Source: Triplophysa rosa
Taxonomy: Eukaryota; Chordata; Actinopteri; Cypriniformes; Nemacheilidae
Direction: 5' to 3'
Assembly (NCBI RefSeq): GCF_024868665.1
Contig: NC_079900.1
Span: 983,199-1,047,198 of the forward strand
DNA: 64,000 nucleotides
The notes under the pieces are model-generated. The model was not told the origin of the DNA, did not search any database, and saw nothing but the letters and a program-made list of their open reading frames with translations. Of the stretch, positions 40,648-53,200 are shown one piece after another. A program made the translations under genes and the position numbers. The stretch's first letter is position 1. The number at the start of each line of letters is the position of its first letter.

Positions 40648-42480
40648 TGAGAACTCAAATCCAAGAGCAGACTGTTTAAAGACACCACAGCCATCAAACC
40701 AATGCAAAATACGCTCGTACGAGAAATTGAAGGAAAAAAAATTGTGCAGCAAGAATAAGGTGCTTCAAAACGACTGTTGTCACAAATATGTTTGTTTGTG
40801 CATACGGCTTATGAATCTATGCACCATCGTCTGTGGATGTAGAACAAACCTGTACTTCTCTCCTGCATGTTACATGTGTATTGTGAATAGAAGAGTCTAA
40901 ATATAAGATATGAAAAATGACGACCTAATGCTAGTGAATACTGCACATCATTCATTCAGGCCTTGACCTGTCATCATCATATCAGATTCACAACTGAGAG
41001 GTACTTCAAGTGTTTACGTTAAATCTTCATCACGTATATCATTTAACTGCCAACAGTAGCACCAAACTGATGCTCGGGGTCACGATATCAACGCCGTGGA
41101 GGCGCTTGAACATCTTTTAAGAAAGTGTAAAACGCTTTTCATGTGTTTGGCACAGGCGCTCACACCTGCTGCTTTCATTCTATTTGCACTCAAGATGTCC
41201 GGCGAAAACGAACACGAATCGGATGCACGTCCCTGCTGTTACTGTGCACATTTGATCTCTCTTAGTCTTTTATTAAAATGTTTTATGTTCCCAGAAGTGA
41301 CTTTATCAGCAGACGTTACTAGAAGTTTTGACCAATAATCATTTTTTATTTTTTAGTCTTGCTACTTGTTGAATTAATATTGATTTAACACTGATTCTAG
41401 TAAAGGATAGATTTGAAAAAGATGCGTCGGGAGGGTGAATTCACCTTCAGATGTTTGTCTGATTGATATATTTACAATGGCAGAATTAAATGAGATTTAA
41501 AGAAGACTTCGATAAACTCTATGAGATGTTAGGGTTGATTGTGATGTCATGATGATAGATTATGTCAGTAATTGCACTGTGAATGATAGACTTGAATTCT
41601 TACAGATCTAATAGTATATGCAGACGAGTTTGTGAAGTGTACTTGACGTTTAGATCTTAGTTTGTGTTTTATTTCAATCCATTTTAATTCACTTTTAATA
41701 CTTACCCATGTTTTAGGCTGATCTGTGAACATCTGGTGGTTTGTAAAGATGTTCAGGTCACACGTGGAGATGATAATGTATCTGTTTACATGAATCGCAC
41801 GAGCACTCGCTCTCGTGTTTTGAGTGACGATGAGTTGGTGCCATTTTCCGCGGTAGATCTTTTAAATCCGTGCTTGAGTGTTTGTTTTTGCCAATAAAGG
41901 ACTTTACACTTTACCCAAAGTAACACTGACAGCCCTGGAATTTTCTACACTAACCCCCCAAAAAGTACCGTGGTTTTTAAGACACGTCCCGTGATAATAC
42001 CATGTTTTTTGGACATGCACTGTAGTGTAAAGACTAGTAGGTATCAAACTACCATGGTTTTACAATCTGATCCCATCATTGTAGTGTTTTGAAAGGGTGA
42101 TTTGTGTTTTTCTATATTTGGGTAGTGTGTATATGACCTTTGACCTCTTGATTTGTGCTGTGAAGTGTGTGTGTGTAGGATAGATGATGTCAGGTTTTTC
42201 GTGTCTGTGTCTAGATTGTGTAGTGTTACGCAACGAGTTAAGCAATGTTAAAGATGCACTTTATTGGTTAACGTCTGTTATTTATTGAGTTTATTTGAAT
42301 GATTGTGTTTGTTTAAATTCGTCAAGACGCTGCTGTGCATAAATCTTCCGTAAACTTGACACATGTTATTATCTGTTTTGTACGTTCATTTGTTATGTCA
42401 TTGTTTATTTGTCATTTTTTTGAATGATTTCTCACCTCAGGCGATGTAATAATGACCAATGCAATTGAAAAATGAATAAA
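40648..42480 (+). other. mast1: mast1 3' UTR with poly(A) signals
   Basis: Non-coding sequence after the TAA stop. Canonical AATAAA hexamers are at 41893-41898 (ccaataaagg, with a GT-rich stretch after it) and 42475-42480, so the 3' UTR is probably about 1.25 or 1.85 kb. The actual cleavage site cannot be seen. Confidence 0.6.
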
Positions 42481-43955
42481 GTGCAGTAATAATACTAAAG
42501 AATGGCCTGAAATGAGTCGTACCGAGAGTTGTATTTCTGTGTGTGTGATGTGTACCAGTTAAACATGGACCAAAGCTTATTGTATTTTGTGCCTATACCT
42601 GACCTGGGGTAGCCATTGTAAAAAGTTTGGGAACCACTGCTGTACAACCATCATTGGCAGCCTCTCTCTCATCAGGCGGACAATATACAACACACACAAG
42701 GCGGCCCATTTTACCTTGCCATTTATTGAAACTGTAGGTCGCTATAAATTGTTTGGATTTACAACTTTTTGGCCAATATAATTGTTTGAAATTTTTATAG
42801 CTATTATCAATTTATTGGGGAATGTTTAAATTCAAACTTTATTGACATTAGTTTAAACATTTACAGTATATCAAATCGATATAATCTAACAACAGACAAT
42901 ATATTCATTTATTATTGTGTTCTATAATTTATTTAATTGATTTCTTTAAAGTTTTATTTATAATGTTCAACATTGCATCATGACAGAGAATCGTGGTAAT
43001 ATCATCACATTACATTGACTCTAGTTAAGCAACAACTAAGCTTAGCCTGACAGTTAGCCTGCCCCGGACCAGGCTAATTTCCCAGCATAAGTTGCCATAG
43101 TAACTGAGTTCGAACTATTTTAAGTTTGCTTTATGAAACCGAATTGACTGACAATAAATCTGATTTACCAAAATAAGCCTGGCTTATTTCCTAATCTTGT
43201 TTTATGGAACAGCCCTCCGGTGACATTATCAGTTGTCAATATACTTTGAAGGCTCATGTTCCGAATATGGTATGAATACTTGAGGTATTCGGCCAATCAC
43301 AACGCACTGGGTAGCTGGCCAATCAGAGCACACAGCACTTTTCACAACATGAGCTTTGTTAAAAATAGAGGCATTTCAGAAAGGCGGGGCACAGGAGCAA
43401 CAGTAATGCACAGTATGAAAACGAAAACGAATGTGTTTTTTAACTGCAAACCACGGAAACACACTCTATTACACCAAATACACACAATAATGTTCGTTTT
43501 AGCCGTCCAGTATGACCCCTTTAACATCTCAAACTGATGTTCATCCATCATCTCTTTTGTAGTCATTTATTGTCCAAACTTTAAGCTCTCTCTGTCTATT
43601 TTAGTGTTCAGTTCACGTTGACTAACATTTTGTTCAAGTGAATTTTAGAGAGGACAAGGAGAAAAACAGGTGATGCAGGTTCTGCTGCAATAGAAACAAA
43701 GCAAAACATTTGCAGTTATGTGTTTGGCAGGTGTATTTATCCAAAGAGAAGTACAGTGATCCTCAGAAAGAGAGGTACTCCAGACCTCTCAAACCAACAC
43801 TATCAGAATGAATGGACAGAAGAAACATCCAGTCAAGAGCTCACGGCGAGTTATTCTCTCTGTTTCTCTACTCATCCAGGCTATCAGAGACAAAACGTGC
43901 TTGTTTGATCAAACCTTTACATTACAAAAAACTCTAGCTAGAGTTTTTATCTAGA
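42481..43955. other. Intergenic region upstream of the pyrin-domain gene
   Basis: It contains fragments of dispersed repeats (around 43020-43215 and 43256-43330) and the presumed promoter and 5' UTR of the following gene. A possible non-coding exon around 43731-43880 ends at a CATCCAG|GC boundary, but no convincing donor was found. Confidence 0.4.
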
Positions 43956-46900
43956 ATGAAGTAAGTTAATAGAAAATGTTAACAGATAATTATGTCTCAA
44001 TTTTAACTATTTAGGTCAGAGGATGAAGATTTGACTTCTCTAGTTAATCAACTGCAGCTAAACGCAGATCAATTTGAAAAATGTATACAACAGATTCAGA
44101 AACTGCAGATTGAGGTAAGAACACACACGCGCGTTAGATTTGTACGGTTTGTTGGGATTTAACAATGACTTTTTATACTGTACCAACTGCATATTCTATG
44201 TATTCAGTCAACACAGTCTCAAGTGAATTCGTGACATTGTCACAAACTGTAATCTATTCATTCATGTCAAGGACTCCAATTTCCCCTTTTTTTCAGTGTC
44301 AGTCAGCACGAACTTCAATCGAAAGTATTTTAATACGCGATATCTTTCATATGTATAAATATATATCAACGCAATCTGATGGGAATTCATACCTATTTTA
44401 CAAGGTGGCTCATTCGTGTGAATTCCTATTTCCTTCGATCTCATTGGTATGTTTTGTTATGATTTGACTTTACACCTGACTTTAGGTTTAGGGGCGGGGT
44501 TAGGGCAGCCATTTATCATTGTATTACCACCTCGTGAAACTCACGTTTTTAGCAAAATTAGCCTTTGCGGCTGTGATTTTAGGTAAGGTGTTGGTTAGCC
44601 AACTCCTAAAATATTTACGACTTCTTTTTGATATCAGGTTATAAATATATAAATGTACATACACACGTGGTCTGTGTATTGAAAGTCGTGTTGGTGACAT
44701 GAAAACAAATGTTGTGCTGAGTGACACACAAAAATTGGGAAATTTGTGTCCTTGACACAAATTAATAGATTCCAAATTTCTTGACAATGTCACGAACTGC
44801 CTTGAGACTGGATCTACAGTGCAGAAAAATAACACACATACAGGGAAAATAACTGGCTCCATGAACTGCAATTGCTGTGAAAAAACTGTTCCATTGGAGT
44901 CAACGGAGTTGACGCGACTCTCTCTCTCTCAATGGCTCTGGTTACATGAAGCTAACATACTTATACACCCATGTATATGTAGTATTCACATACTGTAGTT
45001 GGTACAAATTAAACTGGCCACAGATGTTAACGGATACCAGGTTTGCTGAATTGTGAACAGATTGCCACAGATGCTAATTCAATTCAAATGTTCAATTCAC
45101 AATTTTCCATTGTTGCAACAGAACAACATGCATTTTATTAGTCCAGCATGAAACCTTAAAAGTTTTGCTCAATTTTGGAAACCTAGTGTTTCTAGAAAAA
45201 ACACATACGATAAGATAAAATGTATTTATCCAAATGCCCTTACAGTGAGTTTTTATCTGAATTTATTTTAATTCCATTTCTCTAAATTCAAAAATGTCTT
45301 TGTTTCTCTTTGTCCCTCTATAAGGACACAGAAAACGAGAGCAACGGATCTCCTTTGAAACACAACAGTGAGGTAAAAGAGATTCTGTCTCAGGTGGAGA
45401 ACTTATTATCGCCTCTCTTTCTGGATGTGGACAAGGTGAAAAAAAGGAAATACCCACTAGCCCGCTTAGTCGAGGATGAGTGAGTAACACGACATGGCTG
45501 GCAACTTAAACATTTAGTAGCCAATTTGGCTTCAGAAGGACACAAAACCACAAAAAGCAATGCAACACACACAATAAAATGATTCTGTGCTTTTATTCAA
45601 AGAAATGATTAAAATATACTTAATAGAATTATGTTCCTGTTTTATTTTTTAACCAAAATCTAAGTTAAAACAACATAAAAATCTTGGGGGAAAAAATCTA
45701 CTAATTTTGGTTGTTAAAGCTGTAATTATTTTGTTTGAGTCATTTTAATTCAACAAATTAGTAAGTAAATCAAATTCAGTTTTATTATGTTCAAGCTACT
45801 TTGTTAAAAAATATAGTTTACTTATTTATTTTGTGTTGAGACTACATAAATATTTTTTGTTGAAATAACTAACTTGGCAGTTGATCTCCCAGCATGCTTT
45901 GCATTTGACTGCATTAGGAGATTCATTTTCCAGATTAACTGTCATTTTTAGTTTTTTTTTTTCAGTGAAAAGAAAGACTTGTTCGTGTTTTTTGTTGATT
46001 TATCTTTGAGATTGTTTTTGGTTTTGGTATTATTTTTAAGTTTGGATTTTTAACGTTGTTCAGAAAAGCGGTGCTTGTGCTTAGTCTGAGGGAGGCACAA
46101 TATTAGTCATGAATATTGTTACTTCACTTACTGAGCAGTATGAAAGTTAGAAGTTGGACACAATTTTGTTCAACGTAATGGTTTTTTATTTGTGTTTAAT
46201 TAATATTAATTTAATATTTTAACAAATATGAAATGTATTTAATAAGTAGAGTTTACTTTATTTTTGAATTATAGCAGTACGTTTTACTTAAAAATATTAG
46301 TGCAAATTGTTACGAGGATTTTGTTAAGTAAATTCTACAGGCATTTTTTTCAGTGCATGTGCACTTGTAGTAGACATTTAGAAGAAGTGTTAGAAGTTTG
46401 TTTTGTGGGTGTCAGAACTTTACAATGAATCAGTTCATCAGATTCACCCAACAGGTCTAAATGAATCGTTTACAACTCATATTACTCATATGACATATTA
46501 CTGCACCACAATGTTTATATTGGTTAGCAACATTATGCTTACCTCCTGCGCTACCGCTGTTGCACTAATGTCAAAGTCTCTACATAGCACTAAAAGTGGT
46601 TCTTGGCACGTTATCATATGTGAACCACTTTATGTGCTATATAGAACCATATCGCTTCAGTGGTTCTTCAGGTGTTCTTCAGCGGTTCTTTTGGATGACT
46701 AAGGTGCTACAGTATATAGCACCACTTACGCATAAAGAACCTGTTAAATCTCTGTATGATTCTTCAGCAGTTCTATATAGCACCTCAGTCATCCCAAAGA
46801 ACCACGAAGCACCAAGATATGGTTCTATAAAGTACTTAAAGTGGTTCCCCTATGATTACGAGTGTACTGTACATAGCACTACTGTAAATGATATTGTCTC

Positions 46901-47663
46901 TAGTGTTTGCAGTGTATTTCACTATTCCTTACAAATGTTAAACAGAGCGTAAGTCATATGGATGCTTTAATTTGGGTCATCTGTTTATCAATTTCTCTCT
47001 GTCTCTGCCGTAGTGTCAACCAGCTATATGACCGCTTTAGGAAGCAGCATGGAATATACAGAAATCTTTACAATCAACTGAAACCTGCGTGTCCGACACC
47101 TGCTGTGGACTTGAGCAAAGGGCTGTCTGATAACCAGGTAAAAGACAAACAGATCTGCTCTCTCATCAGAACACAAATATGCAAGAAAACAGCTAAATCA
47201 CTCCAATGTCAGGAAACAAACCATAGAAAAAAGTTTTGTCGTTGATAATAAATGTTTATGGACAGAATAATTTACGCTAAGTTATGAATGAAGAAGTTAT
47301 TCGGGTAACTTTTCTGCACATGTTCTCAAGCCTGATCTAACCCTGATCAATAACTGTTCTTATATCTCATAGATCCAAGTGGAGAAGAATCCAGTGAGGG
47401 AGATGTCTCTTCCGGAGCAGCTCCTGCAAACATTGGACAATCTTGACAGTGACAATTTAAAGAGATTTAGGTGGTATTTAAAACAAGAGCGATCCGTTTC
47501 AGCCTCTCATCTTGAGAATGCAGATTCAGTTGACATAGTGGATAAGATGGTGGAGTGTTTTGGAGCAAAAGGAGCTTTTAATACCACACTGAATATTCTG
47601 AGAAAGTTGAAACAAAACAACCTGGCCGATCAGTTAGAGAACAACTTAAAAGAGGTCAACTAA
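43956..47663 (+). CDS. Pyrin-domain protein with helical N-terminus, unnamed
   Basis: Exons 43956-43960 (ATGAA, donor gtaagt), 44015-44114, 45325-45479, 47014-47137 and 47373-47663 join in frame to 224 aa. Residues 1-35 and about 47-90 are rich in Leu/Gln/Glu and look coiled-coil forming (QLQLNADQFEKCIQQIQKL, VKEILSQVENLL). A basic stretch, KVKKRKY, follows. Residues about 140-215 match the pyrin (PYD/DAPIN) death fold: LLQTLDNLDSDNLKRF, LENADSVDIVDKMVE, TTLNILRKLKQNNLADQL. PYDs form homotypic contacts in inflammasome-type assemblies. A C-terminal PYD without NACHT, caspase or CARD is unusual, and I cannot name the gene. All donors and acceptors are GT-AG. A role as adaptor or decoy in innate immunity is inference. 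Confidence 0.78.
45600..46340. repeat. AT-rich dispersed repeat in an intron of the pyrin-domain gene
   Basis: Low-complexity AT-rich sequence containing the CCCAGCATGCTTTGCATTTG and ATTTTTTTCAGTGCA signatures of a common teleost non-autonomous element. Ends not defined. Confidence 0.4.
46585..46860. repeat. GGTTCTATATAGCAC-type inverted/tandem repeat
   Basis: Short motifs of the kind GTGGTTCTT, TATAGAACC and TATAGCACC recur on both strands, as in a widespread fish fold-back repeat. It lies in the intron before exon 47014-47137. Confidence 0.6.
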
Positions 47664-47884
47664 AATGTCAGGGTTGCCAACTTTGGATTCCAGCTGCAGT
47701 GAGATTTTCATGTGGGGGGGGCTCTTCCTACAAAACCAGAAACACCAGTTTCTGTCCTCAGGCCAGATCTCTCACAAACACTTAACAGTCAATTATAGTC
47801 GCTATTTTAAACTGCTATTGCTGATGTTTTTTTGTGTACTTCTTTCTCATGATATGAAATCTTTTGATATAAGACTTATTCTTA

Positions 47885-48987
47885 AGCCTTGTCCACAACG
47901 GGACGATAATCGTGCGCGCTTATGGCCGACGTTTAACGCCTCGTGACTAAACAAAGGGCGCCAATGTGAGTTTGCACACTTTGAATAAAAAATGATGCTT
48001 TTACGCCTGCACGCGCAACGGCAGATATTTTTTAATATATTTTTTTTATTAAAAGCCTTGGGTTGTTTTTTGTTTTGTTTGATGCGGCACGTTAAAAACT
48101 GGCCGACATATGAGTTTGGCGCGTTTGGCGCTTTTGTTTTTACGTGCCTGGAGCTGCTGAAGTTACAATAAAACACGACCTGGTGGTGCTCAAGCACAAA
48201 ACGGTCTTGAAAAATGAAGAGGACGTAAGTAGACTTCTTCTGCTTGATTTTTAATTTGTTTAATAATTTGATTGATTTTAAAGAAGAAATGGTCCTGTGT
48301 TTATTTTACAACATTGGCTTCACTACATTAGACAATGCTATTAGAATCCTGTGCTTTCTTGGAAAAAGTTATAGCCATAAATGTAAAGTTATAGGTTCTA
48401 AACCTAATATCATTGTTTTTTGCTCTGAGTTAAAAAGTTATGCCGAAACCCTTTATAAATTGAAGAAAACCAAAAAAGTATTAAAACACAAAATATATAT
48501 TATATATGATCGTTAGATCACTAGTAAACAGAAATACAACGTTTAATTGATTTCATTCTGCCCCCTTACTCTGCTTAAAAACAAAAAAGAAAGTACTTTT
48601 TTATATTTTTCTTTTTTTATTATTATTTTTGTATTTATTATTTCAGTTTATGTTTTTTCCCTTTTTTATGTATTATGTTTACTTATGTAATGTTATACAT
48701 CACTTTGAAATGTATCCCTTGTACTGCTTTTCATAATGTTCATAATTATTGTAATGTATAATGTGAAGCAATAATAAAAAAGTAGACTTCTTCTGTCTGA
48801 CGAGTGAGTGTCAGAAGCATAAAGTTGCGCAGCGTCACCTTGTGTACCCGGGTATTTCTGTTTTTCATTAAGCACCATCTAATGTCAGGAGTGAATTTGA
48901 ATGTTCACTTGGCTCATCGCCAGTGTAAATCGCCTGGGTATGAACGTCGAAAAACGCTGGCGATAATCGGCCCGGTGTGCACAAGCC
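47885..48987. mobile_element. Non-autonomous DNA transposon with GGCTTGT(C/G)CACA-type ends
   Basis: The left end is GCCTTGTCCACAACGGGACG and the right end, reverse-complemented, is GGCTTGTGCACACCGGGCCG. Both run into CGAT(A/T)ATCG. The centre (48240-48790) is AT-rich and holds one 75-90-codon open frame (48244-48516) of unknown nature. Short inner repeats (AAGTAGACTTCTTCTG at 48226 and 48780) suggest a nested insertion between them. Confidence 0.65.
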
Positions 48988-48991
48988 ATTT

Positions 48992-49216
48992 AAGTGAAAG
49001 TTCACCCAAAAATGAAAAATTCTGTCATCATTTACTCACCCTCATGTCATCCATACCTGTAGAAAAAAACGTACTTTAAAATGACTTTGTTCTGATAAAC
49101 ACGGAAAAGATATTTGGAAGAATGTTAGCAATTTTCAGTTCTGGGACATGGTTGACTGAGAAAAGAAATGATGTAAATGATGACAGAGTTTAAATTTTTA
49201 AGTGAACTGTCCCTTT
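48992..49216. repeat. Cyprinid fold-back repeat (AGTTCACCCAAAAATGAA family)
   Basis: Opens AAAGTTCACCCAAAAATGAA, contains TCATCATTTACTCACCCTCA, and closes TTTAAGTGAACTGTCCCTTT. Typical of a very common cyprinid element. No coding content. Confidence 0.75.
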
Positions 49217-50055
49217 ATGTATTCCTATTGGACTGTTTGTATTTTGTAGCAAAAAATGAATGGATGGATGGATGTTTTTAAAAGAGAATAACAGAAATAT
49301 CAGTTATTAAAAACCGCAGCAGGTATGGATCAATGCTGTGTGTGTTTATTTTTGACATTCTGCTGCCCTGTAGCTCACATATTCACTTGCTGAATCATCA
49401 TCATACCACATTTAGAATGAGAGAAAAGTGTTGACGTTTTATAGTGTTTGTGTGAATACAGGAAAAATAAGGAATTAAGAGTTTGAACACTTTGTATAAC
49501 ATTGTAGTAAAAGCAAAATAGTTTTCTCTCATTCATTTGACTGAATGGACAACATTCCACATGTACCTAACACACATCCACAACATGTAAATATCTGCTC
49601 CATGCTGTATTCACTACAGGTAACATGATTACAAATACAAACACTACAAACCAAAAGATGTACAAATGTATACTTTTAAAAACAGTTGACACTTTTATTT
49701 TGATCACTTTTTTTGAAGTATTTTTTAGTTTTACAGAGGACTTTTTTATTTAAATACACGCTGCTTGTGTTTTTTATTCTGGTTTAATTTCATTCGCTTC
49801 TTTTCTACAGGATTGGAAGCTGATCGCAAACGCACATTCTTCCATTTTCGCTTTCAAGACACTTACTGCGCAAACTTGTGTTTTTTATGTTCCACCAATT
49901 CATTTTTTATAAATATCAGTGGCATAACAAATGAATCTATGCAGACTTCTGTATCATTTTCTTAAACTCCAGCAATCCGCAGCAATAATTAATGACGAAT
50001 CAATCTCGCTTGTTTGTTTGTTTCTGGCATTCCAAATCAAAAGTACAGAAACAGC
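49217..50055. other. Intergenic upstream of atg4d
   Basis: AT-rich with a short GATG repeat near 49259. No coding exon recognised. Confidence 0.45.
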
Positions 50056-50201
50056 AGTCAGCCAATCAGAGACAACGAATCACCACGCAGCCAATCAGAG
50101 AGAAGATACGCGCTGCGTTACGGAGGATAAACAGGAAGTGAAAGTGAGTGACGTCGCGGCGTGTTTGAACTGCGGGAAGTTTCCAGCTAAAATCCTCAGA
50201 A
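50056..50201 (+). promoter_or_regulatory. atg4d promoter: two CCAAT boxes, ETS and CRE sites
   Basis: Two identical GCCAATCAGAG motifs (50061 and 50090) are followed by ACAGGAAGTG (ETS, about 50131) and GTGACGTCGCGG (CRE-like, about 50149), within about 100 bp of the first candidate ATG. The spaced CCAAT pair is a classic NF-Y arrangement of TATA-less housekeeping promoters. Confidence 0.65.
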
Positions 50202-53200
50202 ATGTATAATGACGTGACAGTAAGACAGCATGTAAAGTAAGTGTTTTATCACATCTTAATATAATCATATTCCTAATTTGTTCGTGTAAATATATTGAAG
50301 GTTGATGTTTATGCGCGAACTCGCAGCAACAGCAGAAGTTTACTGATGTTACTAAAACAGTACTGTAGTGAAACAATCTGAAGGGTGTTTACCTTGTGAT
50401 TGTTGAAATACTTTCCATGTTCAGTTTATGAATACCATTTTGGTTTCTTCACTCCCCTCGGTGTGTTTTTATTATATGTGTATTATATACACTTACAGTA
50501 AGTTGTCTTCCAGGGTTTTTTCACACTTGTAAAGTTCCTTTAGTCACATGAGCATGTTATTAGGCTTGTTCGACTTGATGCGGTGCCGCAAGATCCGACA
50601 GGCGGATGACATCGAAGTACCGCGAGAGCGATTGGAAACCAAACATTGTATGGTTTTTCGAATCCCTCTCGCGGTACTTTGATGTCATCCGCCTGTCGGA
50701 TCTTGCGGTCGAACAAGCCTATTGTGTTAGTATTTCCCGGAGTGCTTTGCAGCCTCTTTCGATTGACTGGCTGACAGTATTTGAAACGTGACTACATGTG
50801 ACTTCCCTCATATCTACAGGTGCTGGTCCCTCCTCTGATCGGTCAGCTGGGGTTCAGATTCTCTGGATGTCGTGGCAACAGCCTCCAGCGGGTCATGGAT
50901 GTGAGTGAAGAGTGTACCAATGATGTGGACCCTACAGATGATCTTGCGTCCTTTGAGCTGGTCAACCTGTGCAACCCGGGACTGCTGGATCTCAGTGATG
51001 ATGTCAGTGGACACGTCCAGGAGTCGAAGGAGAAAACCAAACTCAAAACCAAACTGGTTTCAGCGTGGAATAATGTGAAATATGGAGGTATGTTGAGTTG
51101 TGTTTTCTTGCCTACAAACCTGTCAAGACAGGTGAGCGTTTGTAGCACAACGAATATCTTCAGTCACTAACAAGCCGATGGTCATTATAACGTTCTCTTT
51201 CTGAAAACCGTGTGATCGTATTCGGATGACTTTCTTGGATTCTGCAGGCTGGTCTTTAAAGACCAAACCCCGTCTGAGTAAGAGCAGTCCTCTGTATCTG
51301 CTGGGTCAGTCCTATCAGCTCAGCTACAGCGGTAAGCAGTGCATAAAACGCCGCAAACCTCTCTCGTGTTTTTCTGGAGTACTTGATTTTCATGTTTTAC
51401 GGTGATGTTGATTCTAGACTGTAAGTGTAGGTTTCATATGTTTCAAATTTGAGTCTTATGCATTTCTTACTACTTTTCTCAGGAGAGCGAGAGGGTTCCA
51501 GACAGGCGTTTTCCTCCCTGCTGTGGATGACCTATCGGAAGGGTTTCGCACCCCTGGATGGCTCCGCCCTCACCTCGGATGCGGGGTGGGGCTGTATGCT
51601 TCGCAGCGCACAGATGCTGTTAGCTCAGGGATTGATGCTACACGTGATGCCTGCAGGTGCACAAACACACACACACGTGGACCATGACAGTGCTGTTGCG
51701 CGTTTAACGTAGCGAGTGACATCCACTGTTGTGTAAACACGCTGTTCTCTCATCAGGTTGGACGTGGCCCGCGACACATCGTCGGACCAAAGATGATTTG
51801 GAGATCGTGGATCCTCGTGTGCTGGATGATTCGCTCGGGGAGAGTTACCGTGACTCGGGGAAACCTCGCAGACGCAGTTTGGACGTGATGTTAGACAGCG
51901 AGAGCAGTGAGGAGAGAGATCACAGGAGGCTGGTGACCTGGTTTGGGGATCTGCCGTCCGCCCCATTCGGTCTACACCGGCTGGTGGAGTTGGGAAGGGC
52001 CTCTGGGAAACGGGCTGGGGACTGGTACGGCCCGTCCATCGCGGCTCACATGCTGCAGTATGTTTCTTTCTCTTTCTTTTAATGGTCTAACGTTAATCGG
52101 GTATGAAAGAAAAGCTGTTTTGATGCCATGTGACGGCGTCTGTGTGTTTCAGGAAGGCTGTGAAAGCGTTTGATGTGTTGAATCTGGTGGTGTATGTAGC
52201 GCAGGACTGCACAGGTGAGTCTTTGGATCCGCCCACCACTGGCGGTCGCCATCACACGTGTGAGATTGCTTATTATTTTGTGTACGATTCTATCACTTTT
52301 CATCCCGAGGCAGGCTTAAGGATCAGTCTGAGAAGTTGAACCAACTGGTATTTGATGCATCGTGAACGTCTTAAAGGGCCAGTTCACCCAAAAACAAAAT
52401 TGCGTGTGTGTGTTCAGTGTATGTTGGAGATGTGTTGGATCTGTGCGGGTCGTCTCGTGGGGATCCGTCAGTGGGCTGCAGGTGGAAGTCTCTCGTTCTT
52501 CTGGTGCCTGTGCGTCTCGGTGGAGATGTGTTGAACCCGGCGTACGTTCAGTGTGTCAAGGTGTTTCACACAAATACACACAGACACGCATCTCAGCTCA
52601 TGCGGAGGAACGTCTGTTTAACTCTCATCGTGTTTGTAGAGATTGCTGATGCTCAGGTGCTGTATCGGGATCATCGGAGGGAAACCCAAACACTCTTTAT
52701 ATTTCGTGGGTTTCCAAAGTGAGTCACATACATACCCTGTACGTGTGTGTGTGTGTGAATCTCTCATCATCTGTGTCATCATGTGTGCGGTTTCCGTGTG
52801 TGTGTCAAGCAGATGATCAGCTGATCTATCTGGATCCTCATTACTGTCAAACTGCTGTCGACATCAAGCAAGACAACTTCCCTTTAGAGGTGAGTTGATG
52901 TTTAAAGGGACAGTTCACAATCAAAGAAATAGTAGGGCTGGGTTTTGAGACCATTTTGGGCTATTCGATTCTTATTTATATGGTTTAATTTCGATTTGAT
53001 TCAATGTGGATTATATATCAGTATATCATTTAAAACATTAGTTTCGCAGACATGGAATGCATATTTAAATGTATGGCTTGATTTTAAAATGATTTTAAAC
53101 TTGATTTTAAAATGACTCTTTTCCATAACGCTCGAATCTCATTTACAATTCCACACATTTTTCAAACCAATGACCATATTTAGTGTCATTGATCGAGTTC

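Noticed and set aside
48244..48516. 90-aa frame as a real small gene
   Set aside because: It lies inside an AT-rich non-autonomous transposon, has no recognised domain and no promoter context; kept only as a note under that element.
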